Shown one piece after another: positions 8,656 to 17,662 of a stretch of DNA of 64,000 nt. The position numbers and the translations under genes are program-made. The notes beneath the pieces were generated by a model. The model made no database searches and was not told where the DNA came from. It was given only the letters and a program-made list of their open reading frames with translations. Each line of letters opens with the position of its first letter. Position 1 is the first letter of the stretch. The stretch comes from Bog-756 sp963753905 (GTDB taxonomy: Bacteria; Actinomycetota; Acidimicrobiia; Acidimicrobiales; RAAP-2): positions 434,001-498,000 of the forward strand of contig CAVWDZ010000002.1 in NCBI GenBank assembly GCA_963753905.1, in the 5' to 3' direction.

Positions 8656-10848
8656 GTGAACCGCGACCCCCCATTGCGCGGACGGCACGGCGCGACCCGG
8701 GCCACAGCTGCGGTGCTCGTCCTCCTCGCCGGCCTCGTCCCCGCTCTGCTCGCCGGCGCGGCACGCGCCGGGGCCGGCCCGGCTCCGACCACACGGGCCG
8801 CTGTGACCGCGGTCCACTCGTCAGGCCCGCTCGTGCTGCTCGCCCAGACGCCATGGGTGATCCCGGGCCAGACGTTCGACCTGCATCTGCAGGCGGACGT
8901 GCCGGCCGGCGCCGAGGCGGACCTCGGGGTCGCCGTGGCCGTGTTCCCCTGCCTGTCGAGCGTGTCCGCCTTCGACCAGTCGGTCACCTCCGGGCCGACC
9001 GGCTCCCCGGTCTCCTCGACCACCGCCCCGCTGCCCGTGCACGCGCTCGCCGCCCTGCCGACGGGCGGATTCGACCTCCCGATGCCCGTCGTGACCGGTG
9101 CCTCGGGGTCGGGTTCCGGGTCGACCGGACCGGGGTTCACCATCCACCTGCTCGCCAACGACGCCGAGTGCGGCGCGTTCCCCTCGGGCGTCTACCCGGT
9201 CCGGGTCCAGCTCGTCGACACCGGGAACGGCAGGGTCCTCGGCTCGTTGGTCACCCACCTGGTGTACACCCAGGCGAGCGCGACCACCCAGCGCCTCCGG
9301 GTTGCGGTCGTCCTTCCGGTGCAGACCACGGTCGGTGCGGCCACCGCGCCGCCGACCGCCGCCCTCGTGGCGCGACCAGGCGCCGCGATCGCCACGCCGT
9401 CGGCCGACGCGCTGGCAGCGGTGACGAGCATGATCGCCGCCCTCTCCGAACACAGCTCGGTGCCGGTCACCCTCCAGGTCAGCGGGCAGACCGTCGGCCT
9501 CCTCGCGGGTTCCGCCCACCAGACGGCCCTCTCCCAGCTGGCCGGGCTGGCCGGAGCCGCCTCGGTGCACGAGCTGACGGCGGCTCCCTACACGCCGGTC
9601 GACGCGGCGGCGCTCATCGGCGCGGGACTGCCGGACGAGTTGTCCCTGCAGATCGCCCGCGGCAGCGAGATCGTCGCCGCGGCGACCGGGCAGCCAGTCC
9701 CCGATCCGAGAGCCGGACTCGGGGCATGGATCACCAACGATGGTCTGGACGGTGCAACGGTGGCCGCCCTCGTCGCCGACGGCTACGGCCAACTGGTCCT
9801 GCCGTCGAGCGCGCTCGGCGCGACCCCGGCCAGCGGTTCGACGACACAACCCTTCTCGCTCTCGAACGGACGCGGGTCCGCGGTCCGGGTCATGGCCTCC
9901 GACCCCGATCTGGCCGCCCGGTTCACGGCCGATCCCGGCGACCCGGTCCTGGCCGCCTACCAGCTCTCGGCGGAGCTCGCCCAGCTCTACTACGAGCAAC
10001 CCAACGGCACCTCCCCACGGGCGGTGGTCGCGGTCGCCCCGACCCCGTGGACCGACAGTCCCGCCTTCGTGGACACCCTCCTCGGCTCGCTGTCTGCGAA
10101 TCCGATGGTCCAGCCGGTCACCACCGACCAGCTCTTCTCCCTCTTCCCGACCGCTGCTGCCTGTCGCAACGGCCCGTGCCGCCTCGTCGCGCCGACCGCC
10201 ACGACCGGACTGCCGACCACCGCCATCGTCACCCAGCGTCAGCGGGTCAACGCCTTTGCCGCCGCCGCACCGGGGAACCAGGCGCTCGGCCAGCAGCTCG
10301 GAGACCTGGTGCTGGCCGGCGAGGCCGAGATCCTTCGGCCTGCCCAGCAGTCGGCCGTGCTCCACAATGCAGGTGCCGCAGTCGACGCCCAGCTCGGGTT
10401 GCTCAGTGTCGAGGGGGACCAGTCGATCACCCTCACCGCCAGCAGCGGCAACGTGCCGGTGACCGTGCTCTCGAACGCCTCCTACGTGGTGACCGGGTCG
10501 CTCACCCTCTCGAGCGACAAGCTCCTCTTCGACAACGGCCAGACCGAGTGGTCGAAGTCGATCACCCTCCCGCCCCGGTACACCAAGGTCGTCTACGTCC
10601 ATGTCCGGACCAGGGCCTCGGGGACCGCACGGATGGACGTCGCCCTGCGGTCCCCGGACGGGCTTCTCCAACTGGCCACCGGTGAGATCTCGGTGCGATC
10701 GACGGCCACCTCCGTAGTCGGGATCGTGCTCTCGATCGGCGCCATAGCTGTGTTGCTGGTGTGGTGGGTGCGCACGTCGCGCAAGCGGCGGATCCTGCGT
10801 CTGGCCGACGAGTCGGCGGATCCCGGCGAGCGCCGCGGCGATCCATGA
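8656..10848 (+). CDS. DUF6049-like secreted, membrane-anchored protein
   Basis: 730 residues from GTG 8656. A signal-like hydrophobic segment (ATAAVLVLLAGLVPALLAG) lies near residues 16-35. A long Ala/Thr-rich extracellular domain with a few cysteines follows, then one C-terminal transmembrane helix (VVGIVLSIGAIAVLLVWWV) and a short basic cytoplasmic end. Position between cca and murJ and the topology match M. tuberculosis Rv3909, a DUF6049 member of unknown function. The stop overlaps the murJ start by ATGA, so the two are coupled and an envelope role is likely. Confidence 0.8.
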   Translation: MNRDPPLRGRHGATRATAAVLVLLAGLVPALLAGAARAGAGPAPTTRAAVTAVHSSGPLVLLAQTPWVIPGQTFDLHLQADVPAGAEADLGVAVAVFPCLSSVSAFDQSVTSGPTGSPVSSTTAPLPVHALAALPTGGFDLPMPVVTGASGSGSGSTGPGFTIHLLANDAECGAFPSGVYPVRVQLVDTGNGRVLGSLVTHLVYTQASATTQRLRVAVVLPVQTTVGAATAPPTAALVARPGAAIATPSADALAAVTSMIAALSEHSSVPVTLQVSGQTVGLLAGSAHQTALSQLAGLAGAASVHELTAAPYTPVDAAALIGAGLPDELSLQIARGSEIVAAATGQPVPDPRAGLGAWITNDGLDGATVAALVADGYGQLVLPSSALGATPASGSTTQPFSLSNGRGSAVRVMASDPDLAARFTADPGDPVLAAYQLSAELAQLYYEQPNGTSPRAVVAVAPTPWTDSPAFVDTLLGSLSANPMVQPVTTDQLFSLFPTAAACRNGPCRLVAPTATTGLPTTAIVTQRQRVNAFAAAAPGNQALGQQLGDLVLAGEAEILRPAQQSAVLHNAGAAVDAQLGLLSVEGDQSITLTASSGNVPVTVLSNASYVVTGSLTLSSDKLLFDNGQTEWSKSITLPPRYTKVVYVHVRTRASGTARMDVALRSPDGLLQLATGEISVRSTATSVVGIVLSIGAIAVLLVWWVRTSRKRRILRLADESADPGERRGDP

Positions 10849-12842
10849 GCGACATCACGGTCGACGGCCTGCCTCCCGCAGCCGGTGGCGGCCGGCGCAG
10901 GCTGGCCGGTGCGACGGCGGGCATGGCGGTCGGGACGACCCTCTCCAGGCTCACCGGCGTCGGCAGGGTGATCGCGCTGACCGCGGCACTGGGAGGCAGC
11001 GGGTTCGCCGACGCCTACAACCTCGCCAACACCACCCCCAACATCATCACCGACATCGTCATCGGCGGAGTCCTGGCCGCCACCTTCGTGCCCGTCTTCG
11101 TCTCCCAGCTCACCACCCGGTCGCCCAAAGAGGCCTGGGATGCCATCTCCGCGGTGGTCACGGTGACCGCGACCGTCCTGGTGGTGGCCACCGTCGCCTT
11201 CTTCGTCCTCACGCCGTCCATCGTGGACCTCTACACCGTGACGAACCACCACGCCGATGTGCACCAACAACAGCAGGTGGCCGTCTTTCTGCTGCGGTGG
11301 TTCGTCCCCCAGCTCACCTGTTACGGGCTGATCGCCCTCTTCAGCGCCCTCTTGAACACCCGGGGGAAATTCGCGGCGCCGATGTTCGTACCCATCGCCA
11401 ACAACCTCGTGGTCATCGCCGTCCTCGCCTGGTTCCACACCCTGGTCCCCCACCCCGACCTCGCCTCGATCGACGCGCACCACACCGCGCTGGTCCTCCT
11501 CGGCGTCGGCACCACCCTCGGGGTGGTGGTCCAGGCTGCGCTCCTGATCCCTTCGCTGCTCCGGAGCGACCTCCACCTGCGGTTCCTCTGGCGCCCGGGC
11601 CACGAGGCGGTGCGACGGATCACCCGGTTGGCCGGATGGACATTCGGGATCGTGCTCTCCAACCAGGTGGCCCTCGTCGTGGTCCTCGCGCTGGCCGACG
11701 GGGCCAAGGTTCCGGGAGCGGTGTCCGCCTACACCTACGCCTACACCTTCTTCCAGCTGCCCTACGGGGTGGTGGCCGTCTCGGTGATGACCGCGGTGAC
11801 CCCGTCGCTGTCCGCCCGGTGGGCAAAGGGCGACCTGGTCGCCTTCCGCCACCGCATGGCCTTCGGCCTGCGCGGCATCCTGGCCATCATCATCCCGTCG
11901 GCGGTGGGCATGGTGATCCTGGCCCACCCGCTCATCGACCTCGTGCTCAACCACGCGGCCGAGACGTCCGCCGAGGCCGACGCGACCGCCACGGCCCTCG
12001 CCATGTTCGCGCTCGGGCTGCCCGGGTTCTGCACCTTCCTCTACATGGTGCGGGTCCTCCAGGCCATGCAGGACACCCGCACCGCCTTCCGCATCTACCT
12101 GGTCGAGAACGGGATCAACATCGTCTTCGGGATCCTCCTCGTCGGCCCGCTCGGGGTGCGCGGCCTGGCCCTGTCGGTCTCGATCGCCTATTCGGCAGCG
12201 GCCATCCTCGCCCTCGCAGTGGTCCGCTCGCGGGTCGGTGGGCTCGGCGGGGACGACCTCACGACCCCGGTCCTCCGGGTGCTCGGGGCCTCCGCGGTGA
12301 TGGCGGTCACCACCGTTCTCACCCTCAGCGTGTCGGGGGCCGATTCCGGGGTGGCCCTGCTCGGTCGGGTGGTCGGTGCCGTTGTCGTGGGCGCGCTCAC
12401 CTATGTCGGAGCGGCTGCGGTGTTCGGTGAGCGGGCGGCCCGCCGGTCCGCCGCCGACCGCGCAGCCGCGCGCCAGGCCGCCACTGCACCCGTCACCGTC
12501 GAGCCGTCCGGCCGCTCCGGCCGCTCCGGCGAGACGGACTCGCCGTCGGTGCGGTTGATCGACCCGGCTTCCGGAGAACCCCCATCGTCGGCGCAGTTCC
12601 GTGGCAGACTCGACGACGAGCCTGCGGGGCCCCCGGTACGCCATCTCCGTCCGGTGCCGACCAGTTCGGGGGGTCTCCCGGAGGGCACATCGGTGGACGG
12701 CCGGTCCGCCGGCGACGGGTCAACGGAGGAACCGGTGGACGGCCGGTCCGCCGGCGACGGGTCAACGGAGGAACCGGTGGACCCCAGGGCCCCGGACGAG
12801 GAGGAGGAGGCCCATGGCCCGGATCCGGGTGGTCACCGATAG
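10845..12842 (+). CDS. murJ: Lipid II flippase MurJ (MviN family)
   Basis: 665 residues from ATG 10845 (overlapping the previous stop). The first ~550 residues are a polytopic MviN domain with about 14 membrane helices, including GMAVGTTLSRLTGVGRVIAL, FADAYNLANTTPNI and NTRGKFAAPMFVPIANN. The last ~115 residues are hydrophilic, Ser/Gly/Asp/Glu-rich, and contain a 14-residue repeat in two identical copies. It moves lipid II across the membrane. Mycobacterial MviN also carries a long C-terminal region with regulatory domains; I see no kinase motifs in this tail. Confidence 0.95.
   Translation: MSDITVDGLPPAAGGGRRRLAGATAGMAVGTTLSRLTGVGRVIALTAALGGSGFADAYNLANTTPNIITDIVIGGVLAATFVPVFVSQLTTRSPKEAWDAISAVVTVTATVLVVATVAFFVLTPSIVDLYTVTNHHADVHQQQQVAVFLLRWFVPQLTCYGLIALFSALLNTRGKFAAPMFVPIANNLVVIAVLAWFHTLVPHPDLASIDAHHTALVLLGVGTTLGVVVQAALLIPSLLRSDLHLRFLWRPGHEAVRRITRLAGWTFGIVLSNQVALVVVLALADGAKVPGAVSAYTYAYTFFQLPYGVVAVSVMTAVTPSLSARWAKGDLVAFRHRMAFGLRGILAIIIPSAVGMVILAHPLIDLVLNHAAETSAEADATATALAMFALGLPGFCTFLYMVRVLQAMQDTRTAFRIYLVENGINIVFGILLVGPLGVRGLALSVSIAYSAAAILALAVVRSRVGGLGGDDLTTPVLRVLGASAVMAVTTVLTLSVSGADSGVALLGRVVGAVVVGALTYVGAAAVFGERAARRSAADRAAARQAATAPVTVEPSGRSGRSGETDSPSVRLIDPASGEPPSSAQFRGRLDDEPAGPPVRHLRPVPTSSGGLPEGTSVDGRSAGDGSTEEPVDGRSAGDGSTEEPVDPRAPDEEEEAHGPDPGGHR
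12693..12776 (+). repeat. 42-bp tandem repeat, two copies, in murJ tail
   Basis: Two copies of a 42-bp unit at 12693-12734 and 12735-12776 appear identical. A third partial copy (GTGGAC) starts at 12777. In frame it encodes VDGRSAGDGSTEEP twice. Multiples of three keep the frame, so the count could vary between strains by slippage. Confidence 0.9.
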
Positions 12843-13656
12843 CGCGTGCGACCTGACCGCCGAACTGGCTCGGCAGAACGATGTCACCGTCGTCCCCCTC
12901 TCCATCCGCTTCGGCACCGAGGAGTACGTCGACGGCTCGACGCTCTCGACCGACGACTTCTGGGCGCGCTGCAAGTCCAGCCCGGTGCTGCCCGAGACAG
13001 CGGCGCCGTCTCCGGGCGCCTTCCAAGAGTCGTTCCTCGAAGCGGCCAGACAGGGCTACGACGGCGTGCTCTGCCTCACCCTCTCGGGCGGGGTCTCGGC
13101 CACCCTCCAGGCGGCGACCGCTGCGTCCAAAGCGGTCTCCGACACCATCGCGGTGCGCGCGCTCGACTCGCGGTCGCTGACCCTGGGCCTCGGACTGATG
13201 GTCCTCGACATCGCCGAGCGTGCCGCCGCGGGAGCGGACCTCGACGAGCTCGAGGCCCGGGTCGCCGAACTGGTCCCCCGGGTGCACGTCTACGGCGCGG
13301 TCGACACGCTCGAGCACCTCGAAAAGGGGGGGCGGATCGGGGGGGCGCGCGCGCTCCTCGGCTCCCTCCTCTCGATCAAGCCGGTGGTCCAGCTCGTGGA
13401 CGGCGTTGTCGAGGAGGAGTCCAAACAGCGCACGAGGGTGCGCTCGCTCCAGTACCTGGCTGACAAGGCCCGCGACGCCCCACCGCTGAGCCGGATCGCG
13501 GTGGCCAACGGCGCCGCATCCGACATCGACCCGTTCCTCGCCCTGCTTTCCGATGTGAAGAGCGAGCACCCGCTCCTGGTCTGCGATCTCGGGCCGGTCG
13601 TCGGCACCCATACCGGTCCGGGCACCATCGGGGTCTGCATGGTCACCGTGGATTGA
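12814..13656 (+). CDS. DegV family fatty-acid-binding protein
   Basis: 280 residues from ATG 12814 with a strong SD (GAGGAGGAGG). It overlaps the murJ end by 29 nt in another frame. VVTDSACDLT at the N-terminus, TLSGGVSATLQAA and EHLEKGGRIGGARALLGSLL then SIKPVVQLVDG are DegV hallmarks. The family binds long-chain fatty acids and, in Firmicutes, works as FakB with a fatty-acid kinase. No FakA kinase is in this window, so the role here is open. Confidence 0.92.
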   Translation: MARIRVVTDSACDLTAELARQNDVTVVPLSIRFGTEEYVDGSTLSTDDFWARCKSSPVLPETAAPSPGAFQESFLEAARQGYDGVLCLTLSGGVSATLQAATAASKAVSDTIAVRALDSRSLTLGLGLMVLDIAERAAAGADLDELEARVAELVPRVHVYGAVDTLEHLEKGGRIGGARALLGSLLSIKPVVQLVDGVVEEESKQRTRVRSLQYLADKARDAPPLSRIAVANGAASDIDPFLALLSDVKSEHPLLVCDLGPVVGTHTGPGTIGVCMVTVD

Positions 13657-13721
13657 GGAGCGGACGGGGCCGCCTCCCCTGACCAGGGGGGTCGCGCGGA
13701 CGCGCAGAGTATCCTCAGCGC

Positions 13722-14078
13722 ATGGATCCCAAGCCCGATGGCCCAGCATCCGTTCTCCCGGGTCTGGACGCGCTCAACGACCTGCCGACCCGCGGCGCCG
13801 ACGCGGTCGACACGCTGGTCGATCTGGTCCGCAACAAGGCGGTCCGACCGCTCACGCTGGCCACCCGGGCCATCGTCTTCGGAATAATCGTCCTGGTGGC
13901 GAGCGTTGTGACGCTCACACTGCTGTCGATCACCCTGATCCGCCTGCTCACCGTCTACGTGTTCGACGGCCGGGTGTGGCTCTCGGACCTGGTGGTCGGG
14001 GCCGTGTTCGTCATCATCGGGGTGGTCGCCTGGAGCCAGCGGATCGACCGCTCCGCCCGCAACGGAGGAAGTGCGTGA
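13722..14078 (+). CDS. Small two-helix membrane protein
   Basis: 118 residues. About 45 N-terminal polar residues are followed by two hydrophobic helices (IVFGIIVLVASVVTLTLLSI and LVVGAVFVIIGVVAWS) and a short basic end. I do not recognise a named family. It lies between degV and trxB, and its stop overlaps the trxB GTG start, so the two are co-translated. Coding is supported by this coupling and by the clean membrane topology. Confidence 0.7.
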   Translation: MDPKPDGPASVLPGLDALNDLPTRGADAVDTLVDLVRNKAVRPLTLATRAIVFGIIVLVASVVTLTLLSITLIRLLTVYVFDGRVWLSDLVVGAVFVIIGVVAWSQRIDRSARNGGSA

Positions 14079-15043
14079 TCGAGTCGCGGCAGGTGGTCAT
14101 CGTTGGATCGGGGCCGGCCGGCCTGACCGCGGCCGTCTACGCCGCCCGGGCGCAGCTCTCCCCCTTGGTCGTCGAGGGGGAGCCGTCATCGACGAGCGAC
14201 CAGCCCGGGGGCCAGCTCATGCTCACCACCGAGGTCGAGAACTACCCCGGCTTCGTCGACGGGATCATGGGTCCGGAGCTCATGCAGGCCTTCCGCGAGC
14301 AGGCGGCCCGGTTCGGCGCCGACTACCTGACCGCCAAGGTCTCCCGTGTGGACCTCTCGAGCCGCCCCTTCGGGCTCTGGGTGGGCGATCCCGACAGCGC
14401 GGAGCCGACCATCGAAGCCGACGCGCTCATCGTGGCCACCGGCGCCAAGTCGCTGATGCTCGGGCTCCCGGGCGAACAGCGGCTGCTCGGGTACGGCGTG
14501 TCGACCTGCGCCACCTGTGACGGGTTCTTCTTCCGCGGCAAGGACATTGCGGTCGTCGGAGGCGGCGACTCCGCGCTCGAGGAGGCCCTGTTCCTCACCC
14601 GGTTCGCAGACTCTGTGACCATCATCCACCGCCGCGGTGAGCTGCGGGCATCCAAGGTCATGCAGCAACGGGCATTCGCCCATCCGAAGATCGTCTTCCG
14701 GTGGAATGCCTCGGTCACCGAGGTGCTGGGCGAGACCACGCTGTCGGGAGTCATGGTCCGCGACATCCTGACCGAGGAGGAGTCGATCCTCCCGCTGTCC
14801 GGGTTGTTCGTGGCCATCGGACACCAGCCCAACACAGAGCTGTTCAAGGGTCAGCTGGACATGGAGGACACCGGCTACCTGCGCACGATGGACGGCACCC
14901 GCACCAACGTGGACGGGGTCTTCGCCTGTGGCGACGTCCAGGATCACCGCTATCGGCAGGCCGTGACCGCCGCCGGGTCGGGCTGCATGGCCGCCATCGA
15001 CGTCGAGCGGTGGCTCGAGGAGCGCCAGGCGGGTGCTGCCTGA
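14075..15043 (+). CDS. trxB: Thioredoxin-disulfide reductase
   Basis: 322 residues from GTG 14075 with SD GGAGGA. The FAD motif is VVIVGSGPAGLTAAVYAARA, the active-site disulfide is CATCDG, and the NADPH motif is VVGGGDSALEEA. GLFVAIGHQPNT and GVFACGDVQD close the FAD domain. It reduces thioredoxin (trxA, 116 nt downstream) with NADPH. The trxB-trxA-cwlM order is the same as in mycobacteria. Confidence 0.96.
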   Translation: MIESRQVVIVGSGPAGLTAAVYAARAQLSPLVVEGEPSSTSDQPGGQLMLTTEVENYPGFVDGIMGPELMQAFREQAARFGADYLTAKVSRVDLSSRPFGLWVGDPDSAEPTIEADALIVATGAKSLMLGLPGEQRLLGYGVSTCATCDGFFFRGKDIAVVGGGDSALEEALFLTRFADSVTIIHRRGELRASKVMQQRAFAHPKIVFRWNASVTEVLGETTLSGVMVRDILTEEESILPLSGLFVAIGHQPNTELFKGQLDMEDTGYLRTMDGTRTNVDGVFACGDVQDHRYRQAVTAAGSGCMAAIDVERWLEERQAGAA

Positions 15044-15159
15044 CCGGCGCGGCGCACCCGCACGCTGTTGTGGGAATGAGACGCCGCCGCCGATGGTTGA
15101 CCTAGCGTGTCCGACGAGACACACGGCTCGGCCCGAGAGGGCCAGGAGGAACCGGCATC

Positions 15160-15486
15160 ATGAGTGAGAAGATCGCGACCCTGAGCGACGCTAGCTTTGA
15201 CGAGCATGTCAAGTCCTCTGAGGTTCCCGTACTGGTGGACTTCTGGGCGGAGTGGTGTGGCCCGTGCAAGATGATCGCCCCGGTGCTCGAGGAGATCGCC
15301 ACCGAGCAGGCGGGGAAGCTCGGGGTGGCCAAGCTCAACATCGACGACAATCTCGACATCACCCGACGCTTCGATGTGATGAGCATCCCGACCCTCATCC
15401 TGTTCAAGGACGGGGAGCCCGCCGTGCGCATCGTCGGGGCAAAGGGGAAGGGCCAGCTGCTCCAGGAGCTTTCGGCCCACCTCTGA
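15160..15486 (+). CDS. trxA: Thioredoxin
   Basis: 108 residues, standard length. The active site is WAEWCGPCKM at about 29-38, with the cis-proline region SIPTLILFKDGEP downstream. An SD (CAGGAGGA) precedes ATG 15160. General protein disulfide reductant, recycled by the upstream trxB product. Confidence 0.97.
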   Translation: MSEKIATLSDASFDEHVKSSEVPVLVDFWAEWCGPCKMIAPVLEEIATEQAGKLGVAKLNIDDNLDITRRFDVMSIPTLILFKDGEPAVRIVGAKGKGQLLQELSAHL

Positions 15487-15520
15487 GCACCCGGGCCGGA
15501 GGCACCGGACCGGGACGGGC

Positions 15521-16507
15521 GTGACCCCGGAAGGCGAGATCCACCTCGGGATCGGGGCAGAAGGGCAGGCGGTGGCGGACATCCAGCGTCGCCTCGCCGA
15601 GCTGGACTGCCCCGCAGGAGTCGACCCGGTGGGCTCCTTCCGCGAGGGCACCCGTGCGGCAGTCGAAGCCTTCCAGTACCGGCGCGGCCTCCGGGTCGAC
15701 GGCGTGTGCGGGCGCCAGACCTGGTCCGCCCTGGTCGAGGCCGGGCGGCGCCTCGGCGACCGGTTCCTCTACCGCCGTTCCCCGATGCTCCGCGGTGACG
15801 ACGTGGCCGAGCTGCAGCGGCGGTTGAGCGCCCTCGGGTTCGACACCGGCCGGGTCGACGGCATCTTCGGCGATCTGACCTCGGCAGCGCTCGGCGAGTT
15901 CCAGCGAAATGCCGGACTCCCGGTCGACGGGATCGCCGGGGCTGCGACCGTCTCCGAGCTCCTGCGGTTCGGCTCCCGACACGACGGTACCGAATTGGTC
16001 GCCTCGGTCCGGGACCGCGAGCTCCTGCGCCAGGCGCCGCGCACCCTGGCCGGTCGCACGGTGGCCATCGGCGAGGAGGGCGGGCTCGGTGCGACCGCCG
16101 GCGCGGTGCGCCGCCTGCTCGTGAGCCACGGAGCGCTGGTCACCACCCACCACCATCCCGACAGCTCGGTCCAGGCCTCGGAGGCCAACGCTGCCCGGGC
16201 CGAGGTCTACGTGGGCATCCGGCTCGGCCGGGGCGAGGAGTGCTCGACCGCCTACTACGAGGGCTACCGGTACTCGTCACCCGGTGGGCGTCGTCTGGCC
16301 GATCTCCTCCACGTCGCCCTCTCCCTCACCCTGGGGCTTCCCGACGGCGGCAGCCACGGCATGTCGCTTGCGCTGCTGCGCGAGACCAGGATGCCGGCGG
16401 TGCTCTGCGAGATCGGGCCCGCGTCGGTGGTGGTCGAGCGTTCGGCCATCATCGCCCAGGCCGTGGTCGACTCGCTCGCCGAATGGGTCGACACCGCCTG
16501 GGACTGA
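15521..16507 (+). CDS. cwlM: CwlM-like protein: two PG-binding domains and a degenerate amidase domain
   Basis: 328 residues from GTG 15521 (weak SD). Two peptidoglycan_binding_1 repeats come first (about 9-75 and 85-150), each ending in a DG(V/I) turn. A shortened amidase_3-like domain (about 175-328) follows. In active enzymes the strand motif DPGHGG gives the first zinc His; here the equivalent reads IGEEGG. The second zinc His (SIHAN) is replaced by VGIRLG, and the Glu after DPGHGG is missing. Only the final VLCEIG glutamate remains. So it is predicted to be catalytically dead. M. tuberculosis CwlM at this locus regulates MurA and MurJ rather than cutting peptidoglycan, which fits. Confidence 0.85.
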   Translation: MTPEGEIHLGIGAEGQAVADIQRRLAELDCPAGVDPVGSFREGTRAAVEAFQYRRGLRVDGVCGRQTWSALVEAGRRLGDRFLYRRSPMLRGDDVAELQRRLSALGFDTGRVDGIFGDLTSAALGEFQRNAGLPVDGIAGAATVSELLRFGSRHDGTELVASVRDRELLRQAPRTLAGRTVAIGEEGGLGATAGAVRRLLVSHGALVTTHHHPDSSVQASEANAARAEVYVGIRLGRGEECSTAYYEGYRYSSPGGRRLADLLHVALSLTLGLPDGGSHGMSLALLRETRMPAVLCEIGPASVVVERSAIIAQAVVDSLAEWVDTAWD

Positions 16508-16555
16508 TCCGGTCGCGTGGATGGACCTTCACTTCAGGTCGGCGCTGAGGGTAAT

Positions 16556-16580
16556 CCACAACTTCATGCACAGGTTGTGG
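16556..16580. promoter_or_regulatory. Inverted pair of DnaA-box-like sequences
   Basis: CCACAAC (16556-16562) and GTTGTGG (16574-16580) are a perfect inverted repeat with an 11-nt spacer. Read outwards they give TAATCCACA-like and TTGTGGAC-like half sites, one or two mismatches from a DnaA box. It lies in the 188-nt gap between convergent cwlM and parB. With no T-run, a terminator is less likely than a protein site, but both are possible. Confidence 0.4.
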
Positions 16581-16695
16581 ACGAACGAAGGTCTACAGGT
16601 GGTTGAGGGATCCGTACCACCACGGAGAGTGCCCTTATGAACTGGGGCGACGCGTATTATGTCCCCAGATTCCCACTCAACGTGAGGTCTCAGGT

Positions 16696-17662
16696 TCACA
16701 CACCGGCAACCTCACTCCCGCCGACCATGAGCTTGTAGATCCGTTCGAGGTCCTCGAGCGTGGCGAACTCCACGACGACCTTCCCCCGCTTGGAGGAGAG
16801 ATCGACCTTCACCCTCGTATTGAGGTGGCTCGAGAGGAGCTCCTCGAGCTCGAGGATCCCCGGGGGCGGCAGCCGTCGCGGACCGGTGGGAGCGGTCGGC
16901 GCCGCCCCTTGCGGGAGTGGTTTCGCCCGCCTCTGCTCCGGCGGCACCGGCTGCGCCGGTCACCCCTCCACCTATCGCAGCCGGTCCGTCGTTGTGCTCG
17001 CGGACCAGATCCTCGACCGCCCGGACGGTGAGCCCCTCGGCGACCGCCGACTTTGCAAGAACCTCCTGGTACCCGCGGTCGGGGGTGCCGAGCAGCGCCC
17101 GCGCGTGACCCGGGGAGATCTGTCCCTCGGCGAGGAGGCGCTGGACCCCTGACGGAAGCTGCAGGAGTCGCAGGATGTTGGTGACCGCGGTCCTGCTCTT
17201 GCCGACCCTGGTTGCCACCCGGTCGTGGGTGAACCCGAACTCCTCGATCAACTGCTGGTAGGCGGCCGCCTCCTCGAGGACGTTGAGGTCCTGTCGGTGC
17301 AGGTTCTCGACAAGAGCCTGCTCGAGACTGTGGGTGTCGTCGGCCGACTGCAGAAGCACGGGAATGGTGTGGAGGCCCGCCCTTCGGGCGGCACGCCAGC
17401 GACGCTCGCCGGCGATGAGCTCGAACTCATCGGATGCCTCGCCGCCGATGCGACGGACAAGTACCGGCTGGAGCACACCGAGCTCTTTGATGGATGCGGC
17501 GAGCGAGGACATCGTCTCCTCGTCGAAGTTGACCCGCGGCTGACGGGGGTTCGGACGGATGTTGGCGATCGGGACCTCCTGCAACGCCGACGACCGGTCT
17601 CCGGTGACCTCGGTGGGGATGAGAGCGCTCAGGCCCTTCCCCAGACCGCTACGACGTGCCAC
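16696..17662 (-). CDS. parB: Chromosome-partitioning protein ParB (frameshifted in this sequence)
   Basis: GTG 17662 with a strong SD (AAGGAGGT) begins MARRSGLGKGLSALIP. The CTP/parS-binding core contains IRPNPRQPR, ELIAGERRWRAA and VENLHRQDLN, and an HTH region VATRVGKSRTAVTN. In the first frame the sequence turns to nonsense after an Ala/Gly linker. The normal C-terminal dimer domain (LELEELLSSHLNTRVKVDLS ... VVEFATLEDLERI) is found one base off and ends at 16696. The shift lies between about 16855 and 16972 and needs one extra base. Corrected length is about 321 residues, normal for ParB. It overlaps parA by 14 nt. Confidence 0.9.

Noticed and set aside
10593..12644. 683-residue open frame on the minus strand across murJ and the DUF6049 gene
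   Set aside because: It is antisense to two clearly recognised membrane proteins, has Arg/Gly/His-rich low-complexity composition and no domain. High GC leaves such frames open by chance.
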